Below are positions 27,686 through 42,600 of a stretch of DNA of 64,000 bases, piece by piece; the first letter of the stretch is position 1; each line of letters starts with the position of its first letter. The position numbers and the translations under genes are program-made. Source of the DNA: Chryseobacterium contaminans (GTDB taxonomy: Bacteria; Bacteroidota; Bacteroidia; Flavobacteriales; Weeksellaceae); assembly GCF_001684955.1 (NCBI RefSeq), contig NZ_MAYF01000345.1, positions 1 to 64,000 on the forward strand, given 5' to 3'. A model generated the notes under the pieces. That model searched no databases and was not told the origin of the DNA. It saw only the letters and a list, made by a program, of their open reading frames with translations.

Positions 27686-30600
27686 ATCTATTTCTCAACC
27701 AGAAGAACAGCGCTTATCTTTTGCTCAGGAAAGGCTTTGGTTCATAGAGTCTTACGAAGGAAGCAGCAGTGTTTATAATGTTCCAATGGTGTTTAAATTA
27801 AGGAAAAATACTTCCCGGAAACTTCTTCAGAAGGTTTTCGATATGCTGATGCAGCGTCATGAAGTATTGAGAAGTATCATCCTTACTACAGAAGATGGAG
27901 TAGGATATCAGAAGATAACCGATCAAAAGCTCGAAATTCATTTCGATAAGGTTGAAACCAGAGCAGTACTTGATCAGGCTATAGATTCCGTGGCGAATAA
28001 AGTCTTCCATTTAGATCAGGAACTTCCGATAATTGCTTCTGTTTTCAGCTTGAACGATGATGATTATTTATCTGTTGTCATTCATCACATTGCTTTTGAC
28101 GGATGGTCTACAGAAGTTTTTATCAATGAATTTAATGCCATTTACGAGGCCCTTATTGAAGGAAGAGATCCTGAACTTCCGGTATTACCTATTCAATATA
28201 AAGACTTTGCGCTATGGCAGAGAAATTATCTTTCCGGCGAAATACTTAACGAGCAGATTTCTTATTGGAAAACTAAATTGGAGGGGTTCCAGACTCTTGA
28301 TCTTCCTCTGGACTTTAAGAGACCAGCCCATGTCTCGTATACAGGAGCCACCACCTATTTTGATGTTCCGGAACAGCTCGCTTCTTCCTTACAACAGGTT
28401 TCAAAAGATCTGGGAGTAAGTTTATACAGCGTGATGCTGAGTGGATATTATCTGATGTTATCTGCTTATTCAGGACAGGACGACATTATTGTAGGAAGCC
28501 CCGTTGCCAACCGTCACCATGCTGGCCTTGAAAATATCATAGGATTCTTTGTCAATACCTTTGCTTTAAGAGAAACAATAGATCCTGATCAGCAGATAAA
28601 AGATTTTATTGTACAGGTTTCAGAATCTATCACCAATGCTCAGTCTCATCAGGATCTTCCTTTTGAAAAACTGGTAGAGGAGATGGAAGTAGAGCAGGAT
28701 AATTCAAGAAACCCGATTTTCCAGGTGATGTTTGGGATTCAAAGCTTTGAAGAAAAAGTTTCCCATAACAATACTAATGCTGTCCTTCTTCCTTTTGATG
28801 GAGATTTGGATTATAAATCTGCCAAATTTGATTTAACGATGATGATTGATGTTCACGGAGACAGTATCCGGGGAATCTTCAATTATGCAGTAGCTCTTTT
28901 TAAAAACGAGACGATCATCCGAATGAAAGAGACCTATATGCTAATCCTGAAACAATTGGCTGAAATAGGAAATGTAGCTTCAAAAAATAATACAATTAAG
29001 AACCTTCAGCTTCTGAATGAAGAAAACTACCAGAAGATTACAAAGGATTGGAATACTGTTGAATACGATTATCCTGAAGGATATACCATCCACAAATTAT
29101 TCGAAGCTCAGACAGAAAAAACTCCTGATGCAACAGCATTAGTGTATCAGAATGTCAGACTATCTTATCAGGAGCTTAATGAAAGAGCCAATCGCTTGGC
29201 TAACCATCTTATTGAAGCATATGATGTACAGCTTGATGATCTGATTCCTATATGTTTAGAACGTTCAGAAAATATGCTTGTAGCCATTTTGGGTGTTTTA
29301 AAAGCTGGTGCTGCTTATGTGCCGATGGATCCTCAATATCCCGCAGACAGAATTCAGCATATTCTTCAGGATACCCAAGCAAAAGTAGTTCTTACAGAAG
29401 ATGCTTCGAAAGATAAAATAGAAGCAGAGAACATATCCATTATATCCTTAAATGATCTTGTATTTAAAGCAATTCTGGAAACAGCATCTTCTGGTAACCC
29501 TGTTACAAAAGTCACTCCGGAGCATCTTTCATATGTAATTTATACCAGCGGAACTACTGGAATGCCTAAAGGTGTAATGATTGAGCATCAGAATGTAGTT
29601 AATGTAGTTTCACAGATCAGAGATGCTTATGGTTTCAGTGAAGGAAAAAAAATAACCGCTTATACTTCTTATGTTTTTGATGTATCCGTATCCGAATTTT
29701 TTAATGCCCTGTTATATGGAAATGAGCTGCATCTTCTTGGTGAAACTCTTAAAAAAGACGCAGAATCCATAAGCCAATACCTTTTAGATAATGATATTGC
29801 TTATGCTTACCTGCCACCTGTGATGCTTTCCGTATTACCAAAAATAGAATATCCTTCTCTGAAAGGAATGCTATATGCAGGAGAACCTTGTGATTATGAA
29901 ACCGGGAAATACTGGTCAGAATATACCAGTTTATACAACCTTTACGGACCAACGGAAGCAACCATTTATGCAACTTACAAACAGGTTGAGCATGGAGATG
30001 TACATCTTATTGGGCAAGCTGTTGGTAATACTTCTGCCTATGTATTGGATGCCTATTATCGTCCCGTTCCTATAGGAGCTATTGGAGAACTTTATCTTGG
30101 CGGAAACGGAATTGCAAGAGGATATCTGAACAGACCGGACCTTACTTCCGAACGTTTCATTACAAATCCTTTCCAAACTCCGCTACAAAAAATAAGAGGG
30201 AAAAACGGGAAAATGTACAAAACAGGAGACCTGGTACGTCTTCACGCAGATGGAAATATTGAATATATAGGCAGAAACGACTTCCAGGTAAAAATCCGTG
30301 GATACAGAATAGAATTAGGTGAAATTGAAAGTAGATTGCAGCAATATTCTGGTATAAAGCAGGCGGTGGTTCTAGCCAAGGAAAATAAAGCAGGAATGAA
30401 GTTTCTGGTCGGATATTATGTATCTGATGAAGCCGTAGTCGAGGATAAACTTGCAGCATTTTTATCAGAAACATTGCCGGAATATATGATTCCTGCTGCT
30501 TATGTACAGCTTGATGCCCTTCCTTTAACAATTAACGGAAAATTAGACAGAAGAGCTCTACCGGAGCCAGAGCTTACCGGGATCAAACAATATACAGCTC

Positions 30601-33600
30601 CACAAACAGAGCTTCAGGAAAAACTTTGCCGTATTTATGGAGAAGTATTAGGGCTTGATGCTGAAGAGATCAGTATTCATGATGATTTCTTCCGTCTGGG
30701 AGGAAACAGTATCATGGCCATAAAGCTGATTAGTAAGATTAAAAATTATCTTGATCTGCGCATTCAGGTAACTGCTGTATTTCATCATAAAACAATTGCT
30801 TCTCTTGCCTCTTTTCTGGAAACCGAATTCCAGGAAGAAAATATACATATAGAACCTGTGAAGGTTTCCTCACCAGAGGACCAGCGTTTATCTTTTGCTC
30901 AGGAAAGATTGTGGTTTATTGAAGCGTATGAAGGGGGAAGCAGTGCCTATAATATTCCGATGGTACTCACTTTGAGTCCGGAGGTACAGTTAATAGAACT
31001 TCAACAATCTCTGGAAACAGTTATTATGCGTCATGAAGTCCTGCGTTCTGTAATTAAAACAACAGAGGAAGGAATAGGATATCAGGTTGTTACGGACTCT
31101 ATTCCGGAATTTAAAAGAGTAAACGTAAATACCAGAGAAGAGTTGGAGACAGCTATTAATACTGTAGCCAATAAAATATTCCGTCTGGAAGAAGAACTCC
31201 CTTTGGATATGACCCTGTTTAGGCTGAAAAACCAGTACTATTTATCACTGGTAGTTCATCATATTGCATTTGACGGATGGTCTGTAGATATTGTATTGGA
31301 AGAAATTCAGGCAGTATATGAAGCCTTACTTAATAAAACCCCTCATCAACTTCCTGAGCTTGCCGTTCAATATAAAGACTTTGCCCTTTGGCAGAGAAAT
31401 TACCTGAAAGGAGCCGTTCTGGATAAGCAAATTAATTATTGGAAAGAAGTATTAAAAGACTTCGAGTCTCTTAATTTACCTCTTGATTTCAAGCGTCCGG
31501 CCCAAATTTCTTACGAAGGAGCTGCCATTTACTTTGACCTGTCTCCGGAGGTGTCCTCAGGATTGAGACTGATTTCCAAAGACCTTGGAGTAAGCTTATA
31601 TAGTGTGATGCTGGGCGGATACTATCTGCTGCTTTCTGCTTATTCCGGTCAGAAGGATATTATTGTGGGAAGTCCGATTTCCAACCGTCATCATGCAGGT
31701 CTTGAAGATATTGCCGGGTTCTTTGTCAATACTCTGGCACTGAGAGGAAATGTTAATGCCAATCAGGATTTTAAAAACTTTATTCTTCAGATTTCTCAAT
31801 CTGTTGCAGAAGCACAATCTCATCAGGATCTTCCGTTTGAGAAGCTGGTTGAGGAACTGGGTGTAGAGCAGGATATGTCCCGTCATCCTGTATTCCAGGT
31901 GATGTTTGGGGTTCAAAGTTTTGGAAGGAAAACCGGAAAAGATGCTCTATTCTCTCTTTTTGAAGGGGAAATAGATTATCAGGCTGCGAAATTTGACCTT
32001 ACAACAATGATTGATGATGGAGAGGAAAAGATAAGAGGAATGTTCAATTATGCCGTTTCTCTTTTCAATAAAGATAGCATCCTGAAAATGAAGGATACCT
32101 ATGTTCTGCTTTTAGAGCAGATTGCAGGGATAGGTGCAGAAAATGCAGAGAATATTAAAATTAATGATTTCCAGCTCCTTAAAACGACAGATTATAAAAC
32201 AGTAATAGAAGAGTGGAACAATACAGATTCCGAATATCCATCCGACAAAACCGTTCATCAGCTATTTGAAGGTCAGGTGGCAAAAACTCCGGACCATACA
32301 GCTTTGGTATATCAGGATGTTAAGCTTTCCTATAAAGAATTAAATGAAAAGTCAAACCAATTGGCTCATTATCTGATCGGGAAATATAATATTCAACCGG
32401 ACGAAATTATTCCATTATGTCTGGAGCGATCTGAAAATATGCTGATTGCTATTTTAGGCGTTCTGAAATCAGGAGGAGCCTATGTACCGCTTGATCCATC
32501 ATATCCTTCAGACAGGATCAGACATATTCTTGAAGATACTCAGGCCAGATTGGTGATAGGTCAGGAAAGTACAGTTGAGAAATTAAAAGATCAAAATGCA
32601 GAACTTATTTCTCTGGATGAGGTTCAATGCAAAGCACAGCTGGAAATATCAGATCCCAATAATCCCGTTACCAAAACAACACCTGAAAACTTAGCGTATG
32701 TAATTTATACCAGTGGAACAACAGGGCTTCCGAAAGGAGTAATGGTAGAGCATCGGGGAGTTTCAAACCTTGTGACTCAATTTGCAGAAGCCCTGGAGCT
32801 GAATACCCTGGGCTCTGTGATGAAAAGCTGTCTGTGGTATGCCAATTATGTATTTGATGCGCATGTTGCAGAACTTTTCCCTGTCATTACTCATGGTCAT
32901 AGCATTTATCTGCTGGATAAAGAAAAACAGACTGATATTGCAGCATTACAGCACTATATTCGTAAAAATGATATCCGGATTGCAACCATTCCGCCTGTAC
33001 TTCTTACCAAAGATTATATTTTGCCTTTAGAAAAACTTATAGTAGCAGGAGATGTTACCAATCCTCAGTTAATGGCTCTTTATCAATCAGAAGGAGTAGA
33101 CATTATTAACGCTTACGGACCTACTGAGGGAACCGTATGTGCTACTCTCCATTATTACAAAGAAGACCATAATCCACTGAATATAGGTAGACCAATTGGG
33201 AATATGACTTCTTATGTTCTGGATGAAAACCTGCGTCCGGTTCCTGCTGGTGCAATTGGAGAATTGTATATCGGAGGAGCAGGTATTACCAGAGGATATC
33301 TGCATCGTCCGGAACTGACTGAAGAACGTTTCATCATCAACCCTTTCCAAAGCTTAGAAGAAAAATCTAATGGCTTAAACGGACGGTTGTATAAAACCGG
33401 TGACCTGGTGCGCTGGCTGGCTGATGGAGAGCTGGAATATCTGGGGAGAAATGATTTCCAGGTAAAAATCCGTGGCTATAGAATTGAATTAGGTGAAATT
33501 GAAAACACCTTAGTAGGTTACCCGGGAATTCGCCAGACAGCGGTTTTAGCTAAAGAAAATAAAGGTGGATTGAAGTATCTGGCTGGATATTATGTTTCTG

Positions 33601-36600
33601 ATTCTGAAATAGATGCTCATCTTCTTTCCGAATATGTATCAGAATCTTTGCCGGAGTATATGGTTCCTGCAGTTTTTGTTCACTTAGAGGCATTACCACT
33701 TACGATTAACGGAAAACTGGATAAAAAGCAGCTTCCAGAACCTGAATTTACAGGCAGTAAGGATTACATCGCTCCACAGACTGACCTTCAAACAAAACTG
33801 TGTCAGATTTATGGCAATGTTTTGGGAATTGATGCAGAAACTATCGGTATTAATGATGATTTCTTCAGATTAGGAGGCGACAGTATCATCAGTATCCAGT
33901 TGGTAGGAAGAATCAGGCAACAGTTTGACGTAAAGATTAGTGTGAAAGAGATCTTTACATCCCGAACAGCCGCTGCATTATCCTTGCTTATAGAAGAAAA
34001 GAAACAGAGTGAACAAACACAGATTGCAGCAGAACAGGGGCTTCTTACGGGGGAAGTTTCATTACTTCCTGTTCAGGAATGGTTCTTCAGTCAGAAAGAA
34101 CAGGGATATCTTGAAGACTTCAACCATTGGAATCAGGCCTTCCTTGTGAATGTTCCCGAATTGGATAAAGATTTACTGGAAGAATCTATTCAGCATTTGA
34201 TAGAAAGACATGATGCATTCAGATTGAAATTTGAGAGAAGTAACAATGGCTATATTCAAACCTATGGAAATGATCAGATTTTCCCTTCTCTCAGATATTT
34301 GGATGCTTCCGCTCTGGATAAAGAAGAACTATCGGAAATCCTTACAGAATGGCAATCTGGTTTTGATATTGAAAAAGGACCATTGTATCAGATAGTATAT
34401 ATGAGTGGATATGATGATGGCAGTGCCAGACTTTATTTCGCTTTCCACCATTTGATTATTGATGCGGTAAGCTGGAGAATTATTACAGAAGATATCAAGA
34501 ATATATATCAGTCCCTTGAAAAAGGAGATAAAGAAACAGTTCTTTCCCACACAAAAGGAAGCAGCTATCGTCAATGGGTGAATGCGGTAAAAAATTATCG
34601 TTCTGAGGATGCAGAATCCAGAGCCCAGGAATTATTATACTGGAATACATGTGCTGATGCCACAGAGGTTCAGAATAAAGTTCTGGATCGTTTCATCATA
34701 AAAGATTCTTACCGCAGTAGTCTGATTTTAAATAAAGAAATAACTGAAGCTTTAATCCGAAATACTCATCATGTTTACCAGACTCAGATTAATGATCTGT
34801 TACTGTCCGCTTTGTCAGTTTCTCTTTCAAAATTAACAGGTGAAGATTCCCATGCTGTTCTTTTAGAAAGCCATGGCCGTGAGGAAGTATTTCAACAGCT
34901 TGATATCACAGAAACGGTAGGATGGTTTACTACGATGTTCCCTTTACTTTTGAAAAATGGAAAAGGAGTAGCAGATACCATCATTTTGACTAAAGAATCA
35001 CTGAGAAGTATTCCTCATAACGGAATTGGTTATGGCAGTTTGGTAGGATATACAGATCGCGGTCTTCCAAAAATAAGTTTCAACTATTTAGGACAATTAG
35101 ACCAGGAAACAGAAGAGAAAAGCTGGTTTATTGCAGCCGAAGACGCTGGATCAGGAATAGGAAAAAATAACCGTGACAGCCAGTATATCAGCATGAACGG
35201 AGCTGTTGTGAATGGACAATTACGGTTTGAAATTGCAGGATATCTGCCGGAAGAACAGATTAAACTGTTTACAGAAGATTTTAAAACCAATATTGAAACC
35301 ATTGTAGAGACCCTTTCTCAGGAAACACAATGTTATCTTACTCCATCCGATGTAGATCATGTGGTAGACTTTGAGCAGCTTACAGAGATCCAAAAGACAG
35401 TAGAAATTGAAGGAGTATACCTTGCGAACAGTTTGCAGGAAGGATTTGTGTACCATGCCTTGAATCAGGGAGAAAAAGATGATGCCTACAGAGTACAGCT
35501 ATTATGGGATTATAATGCCGTTCTTAATATTGAAAGCCTTAAGAAAGCCTGGAGTCTTACCCAAGCTGCTTATCCTTCATTGAGGATGAGGTTCGATTGG
35601 AATGGTGAGATTGTTCAGGTCATCAATAAAAATGGAAATGTAGACTGGCGTGATCTGGATATCAGCAATATGACTGAAGCTGCTCAGGAAACATTCATTA
35701 AAGAGATTACGGCAAAAGACCGTTTTGAAGGATATGATCTTTCCAAAGGTGATCTTTTCAGAGTATACCTGTTTAAACGTTCAAAAGATCAGTATACCTG
35801 TCTTTTCAGTAACCATCATGCTATTTTGGATGGCTGGAGTATACCTGTACTTCTTAACAGTATTCATACCCATTATCTGAACCTTACTAAAGGGCAGGAA
35901 ATTACTGTTGTACAGGACCGAGCCTATACAGACACCCAGAAATATCTTCGGGACCATAAAGAAACAGGCAGAAAGTTCTGGGATACTTATATGAAGTCTT
36001 TGGAAGATCAGGAAGACTTAAGTGGATTAATTAAAGAATCTCAGAGATCTATTGATTTGGCTACCTATCGCCATACCCAGGATCATCAGCAGGTAAAAAT
36101 GATGATAGCAGGGGATCAATATGACTTGCTTAAAGCCTTTACAAAATCTCAGGGATTAACAGTAAATGCCATATTACAATACCTGTGGCATCAACAGCTG
36201 AGAATTTATAGCGGTTTGAGCACAACAGTTGTAGGCACAACAGTATCAGGGCGAAGCTTGCCGGTAGATGGAATAGAATCATCAGCAGGATTATACATCA
36301 ATACATTACCATTGATTGTTACTCATGAGGAAGGGAAAGTGGTAGATCATATCAAAGAAATTCAGAACAGAATCAGTGATATTAATACCCATAGTGATAT
36401 TAATCTGGCAGAACTTCACCATGACGGACGCAGGATTTTCAGCAGCTTATTTGTGTTTGAAAACTATCCTGTACCGGAAGGACAAGATCAAAATGAACTT
36501 GGTTTTGTATTCAGGGATTCAGTGGAGAAACTGGATTATCCACTAGGTATTGTCGCTTTTGAAAGAGGAAACGAGGTCTCATTAACCCTAAACTACGAAG

Positions 36601-39600
36601 GCTATCTGTTTGATCATGAAATGATGGTTCAAGTAATTGAAGGAATGCAGGTTTCACTTAATCAGATTCTTGAAAATGAAAACATTATATCATCCGGATT
36701 ACAGCTTCTTACCCAGGAAAAGTATAAAAAGATCACAGAAGACTGGAATGATACCTGGTATGATTTTCCATCTGATAAAACAATCCATGAGCTTTTTGAA
36801 AAACAGGTGGTAAAAACTCCGGAGAATGTTGCATTAATATATCAGGACTGTAAGCTTTCATATAACGAGCTAAATGAACGTTCAAACCGCTTAGCCCATT
36901 ATCTTATCAGAACATATAATCTTCAGCCTGACGAATTGGTTCCTTTATGCTTAGAACGTTCGGAGAATATGGTCATTGCTATTTTAGCAGTTTGGAAAGC
37001 CGGAGCAGCCTATGTTCCGATGGATCCCTCATATCCAGTAGATAGAATAAAACATATTCTGACAGATACAAAAACCAGAGTTGTAATTGCTCAGCAAAGT
37101 ACAGTAGATCAGGTACAACTGATAGAAAATGTAAATATTGTATCTCTCGATAACACTACGATTCAAGATAACATTAAAGAAATGCCTTCTGCAAACTTAC
37201 CTGTCAATATAAGTTCTGCCAATCTTGCGTATGTAATTTACACAAGTGGAACTACAGGACTTCCGAAAGGAGTAATGGTAGAGCATAAAAACGTAGTGAA
37301 TCTTGTTTCTGACCTGTATTCCCGTTATGGATTGGATGATAAAGATGTTATTCTTCAGTTTGCCAACTATGTGTTTGACCCGTCTGTAGAGCAGATACTA
37401 TTAGCTATTTTAAATGGAAACAGCATGTTTCTTAGTGAAGATAAAAGCTATTTAAATGAAGAAGCTTTCTTAAAAACGCTTAATGAGCATAAAGTTTCTT
37501 ATATAAACCTTACTCCTTCTGTCTTGCAGAACATTGATATTACACAGGTTAAAACAATGCGTAAACTGGCTTCGGGAGGAGAAGCCTTAACCGCAGATCT
37601 GTATAATAAATTAAAAAGTGAGAATTTCAATTTCCTTAACTGTTATGGTCCCACTGAAGTTACCGTTACCTCAATTGTTAACAACAATAGAAGAGCAAAC
37701 AGTATAGGACGTCCTATTGGAAACACAAGTGTATATATATTAGATGCTCAGTTCAGGCCAGTTCCTGTAGGTGCTGCTGGTGAGCTTTATATCGGAGGAT
37801 CAGGGGTCTCCAGAGGATATCTGAATAGACCTGATCTTACCGATGAACGTTTTATTTTCAATCCTTTTCAGACGGGAGAGCAAAACAATAAAAACGGAAG
37901 GTTATACAAAACAGGAGATCTTGTTCGTTGGCTTCCGGATGGAAATATAGAATACATAGGCAGAAATGATTTCCAGGTAAAAATAAGAGGATACCGTATT
38001 GAGCTTGAAGAAATAGAAAACAGGTTGCTCCAACATCCGGAAGTCCGTCAGGTGGCTGTTCTGGCCAAAGAAAATAATGCAGGAATGAAATATCTGGCAG
38101 GATATTATGTAGCTGATTCAGAACTTGATACTCGTCTGCTTTCAGATTTTCTGTCAGAAACCTTACCTGAATATATGATCCCTGCAGCATTTGTACATCT
38201 TACCGAACTTCCTATTTCGATCAATGGTAAGCTTGACAGAAAACAGCTTCCTGAACCTGGATTTACAGGGATGGATGCATATACTGCACCAGAAAATGAA
38301 CTTCAGAAGAACCTGGCAAAAATCTATGCAGAAGTATTAGGGTTAGATATTAGCCGTATTAGTATTCATGATGATTTCTTCAGATTAGGAGGAAACAGTA
38401 TCATGGCGATCAAACTGATCAGCAAGATTAAACAGGTTCTTGGAATTAGGGTAGAAGTAGCCGCAATTTTCAGCCATAAAACAATTGCTTCTTTAGCTGA
38501 AGTGTTAATGGATGAAACTCATATTGAAGAGCAGGCTGCCATTACCTCTATAAAAGTTAATACTCCTGAAGAACAAAGATTATCGTTTGCTCAGGAAAGA
38601 CTTTGGTTTATTGAAACTTATGAAGGTGGAAGCAGTGCCTACAACATTCCAATGACGGCAATTCTGGATCAGAAAACGGATATTTCTATTTTACAGAAAG
38701 CTTTCGAAGAAGTTATTAAGCGTCATGAAGTTCTGCGTTCCATCATTAAAACAACAGAAGATGGAATAGGCTACCAAGTGGTTACTGATAGCATTCCTGA
38801 ATGGAAAGTGACTAAAATAAGCACAAGAAAAGATTTAGATGAAGCCATCAACAAATGTGCTAATAAAGTCTTCCGACTTGATACAGAGATTCCTGTTGAA
38901 ATTAACATTTTCAGATTTGAAAACCGATATTATTTATCAGTAGTCATTCATCATATTGCTTTTGACGGATGGTCTACGGATATTTTCCTCAAAGAAATTC
39001 AGACGAGATACAAAGCTATTCTCAATAACGAAAAAGCAGAGGAACTGTCTGACGTAAAGGTTCAGTACAAAGACTATGCTTTATGGCAGCGCGATTACCT
39101 TTCTGGTCAACGTCTTGAAAAACAGATTAGTTATTGGAAAGATCAGCTTCAGGATTTCCAGAATCTGGATCTTCCAACAGATTTCAGAAGACCTTCCCAG
39201 ATTTCTTATGAAGGAGAAAATCTATATTTCAGTTTAGATGGAGAACAAAGCGAAAAGCTGAGAACGCTGTCTAAAAACCTTGGAATAAGCCTGTATTCTG
39301 TCATGTTAGGAGGGTATTATCTGATGCTTTCTGCATATTCAGGACAGGATGATATTGTGGTAGGAAGTCCTATTGCCAATCGTCATCATGCAGGACTTGA
39401 GGATATTATAGGATTCTTTGTCAACACACTGGCATTGAGAGAAACGCTGGATCCTAAACAAAACCTTAAAGACTTCCTTCTTCAGGTTTCAAAATCAGTT
39501 ACCGAGGCACAGTCTCATCAGGATCTGCCATTCGAAAAGCTGGTAGAAGAACTTGGAGTAGAGCAGGACACGTCAAGACACCCGGTTTTCCAGGTAATGT

Positions 39601-42600
39601 TTGGGCTTCAGAATTTTGGAAGTGATTCTTCTTCTCAAAATAATCAGGACAGGCTGTTTTATCCTTTTGATGGAGAATTGGATTATCAGGTGGCTAAATT
39701 TGATCTGACAACCATGATTGATGATGGAGAAGATCACATCAAAGGAATGTTCAACTATGCTAAAGCCATTTTCTCAAAAGAAACGGTTGGAAACATGATC
39801 CATTCTTATGAGTTTTTACTGGAGCAGATAGCAGAAGGTGATGGTCAGAAGGAAATGACACTTTCTGATTTGAAGCTGGTTCCTCAAGTTCAATATAAAA
39901 AATTAACAGAAGAATGGAATGCCACCTATAAAGCATATCCATCAGAAATAACAATCCATCAGCTTTTTGAAGATCAGGTAAAAAAGTGTCCTGCTCAAAC
40001 AGCTTTGGTGTACCAGGATATCCGTTTCTCTTATCAGGAATTGAATGAAAAAGCCAATCAGTTGGCTCATTATCTGATTGAGAATTATGATTTGCAGCCA
40101 GATGATCTGGTCCCAATATGCCTGGAGCGATCTGAAAATATATTGATTGCCATTCTTGCCATACTAAAATCCGGAGCAGCTTATGTTCCGATGGATCCTT
40201 CTTATCCATCAGACAGAATACAGCATATTCTTCAGGATACTCAAGCGAAATTGGTGATCGGACAGGAAAGGATAGCAGGAAAACTGGAAAATATATCTGT
40301 TGAGGTTCTTGCTTTAGATGAGGTGAGCCTTCAAGCACAACTTGAAATAATGTCATCTGAAAATCCTGTTACCCAGATAAATGCCAATCATCTTGCTTAT
40401 GTGATCTACACCAGCGGAACCACAGGATTACCAAAAGGAGTGATGATTGAACATTCAGGAGTGATAAACCTCATTGAATCAATGATAAAAGCTCACCGAC
40501 TTCAAGAATATAAGGAAGTAGGATGTTACTCAAACTATGTATTTGATGCCTTTGTATATGAAGCCTTTCCGGTGTTATGCAACGGAAATACTTTGTGGCT
40601 GTACAGTAATGACCTCAGAACATCAGTAGGAGAACTTAATGAGTATATCAAAGAAAATAATATTGAAGTTTCATTCATTCCACCTGTTCTTCTGAGAGAA
40701 GTTGTTGAGCATGGAACGGATCTGAAACTCATATTTTCAGGAGGAGAAAGTTTCCCTGCTTTAGATAAAAATACTGATGATATTGTCTTTGTAAATGAAT
40801 ATGGTCCTACAGAAGGAACGGTCTGTGCAACACTACATTACTATAAAGAAGATAGAAATCCATTGAATATCGGTGGCCCGATTGCCAATACTTATGCATA
40901 CGTTCTTGATCAGCAAAATCGCCTGGTTCCAGTAGGAGCTGTAGGAGAGCTGTTTATTGGCGGAGCAGGTATTGCAAGAGGATATCTGAACCGCCCTGAA
41001 CTTACCGAAGAACGTTTCATTTCAAATCCTTTCCAGACTTCAGATCAGAAAGAAATAGGAGAGAACAGCCGTTTATACAAAACCGGAGATTTAGTTCGCT
41101 GGTTACCGAATGGAGAACTTGAATATGTAGGAAGAAATGACTTCCAGGTAAAAATCCGTGGCTATCGTATCGAATTAGGAGAAATTGAAAATACACTGTT
41201 AGGATATTCTGAAATTCGCCACGTTGCTGTATTGGCCAAAGAAAACAAATCCGGATTGAAATATCTGGCAGCGTATTATGTTTCTGATGAGGCTATAGAT
41301 TCAGAACTGCTTTCAGAGTATCTATCTGCATCCCTTCCTGAATACATGGTTCCCGGTGCTTTTGTGCATTTAACAGCTTTGCCAGTAACGATCAACGGTA
41401 AATTAGACAGAAAAGCACTGCCTGAACCGGATTTCACAGGCAGCAAAGAATATACAGCTCCGGAAACAACTCTTCAGAAGCAACTTTGCCAGGTTTATGG
41501 GGAAGTATTAGGATTGGATGCAGACACCATCAGCATTCATGATGATTTCTTCAGACTGGGTGGAAACAGCATCATGGCCATCAAGCTTATCAGTAAGATT
41601 AAACAGGTTCTACAGATACAGGTAGAAGTTGCCAAAATATTCAATCATAAAACCATTGCTCTATTATCAAATGTTTTATCGGATGAAAATCATAGCAATG
41701 AACAGATTACGATTACTCCTGTAAAAGTTAATGCCCCGGAAGAGCAGAGTTTATCCTTTGCCCAGGAAAGATTGTGGTTTATTGAAAATTATGAAGGCGG
41801 AACCAGCGCTTATAATATTCCAATGGCCTTCCTTCTGGATAAAAGCACAGATATTACAATCCTTTGCAAAGCACTGGATGCTATTGTAATGCGTCATGAA
41901 GTGCTTCGTTCAGTGATTCGCATGACGGACGAAGGAAAAGGCTGGCAATTGGTGATGAATGATATTCCTGTTATTCATCAATATGAGGTGAAAACAATGC
42001 AGGAACTGGAAGAAAGAGTGAGTCATGCAGCCAACAAGATTTTCCGCTTAGAAGAAGAACTGCCTGTAGATATCAACATCTTTAAGTTTGAAGAAAATTA
42101 CTATTTATCAGTTGTGATTCACCATATCGCATTTGACGGATGGTCCACAGATATCTTCTTAAAAGAATTAATCAGTATTTATAATGCCATTAAGGAAGGG
42201 CATCCACACGAATTACCAGCACTAAAGATCCAGTACAAAGATTTTGCACTATGGCAGCGTAATTATCTTACCGGAGAAAGACTTGAACAACAAATCGGTT
42301 ACTGGAAAAATAAACTCAGCGGTTTCCAGAATCTTGATCTGGCAACAGACTTCAAGAGACCGACTCAAATATCCTACGAAGGAGAAAATATCTATTTCAG
42401 CCTTAATGAGGAGCAAACCCAGAAGTTGAAAAATCTGTCAAAAGACCTTGGGGTAAGCTTGTATAGTATTTTGTTAGGTGGATATTACTTAACACTTTCC
42501 GCTTATTCCGGGCAGGATGATATTATTGTAGGAAGTCCTATTGCGAACCGTCATCATGCAGGGCTTGAAGATATGATCGGATTCTTTGTCAATACACTGG

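Noticed and set aside
39760-40356. 198-codon antisense ORF inside A5
   Set aside because: No protein character; opposite strand of a well-defined A domain.
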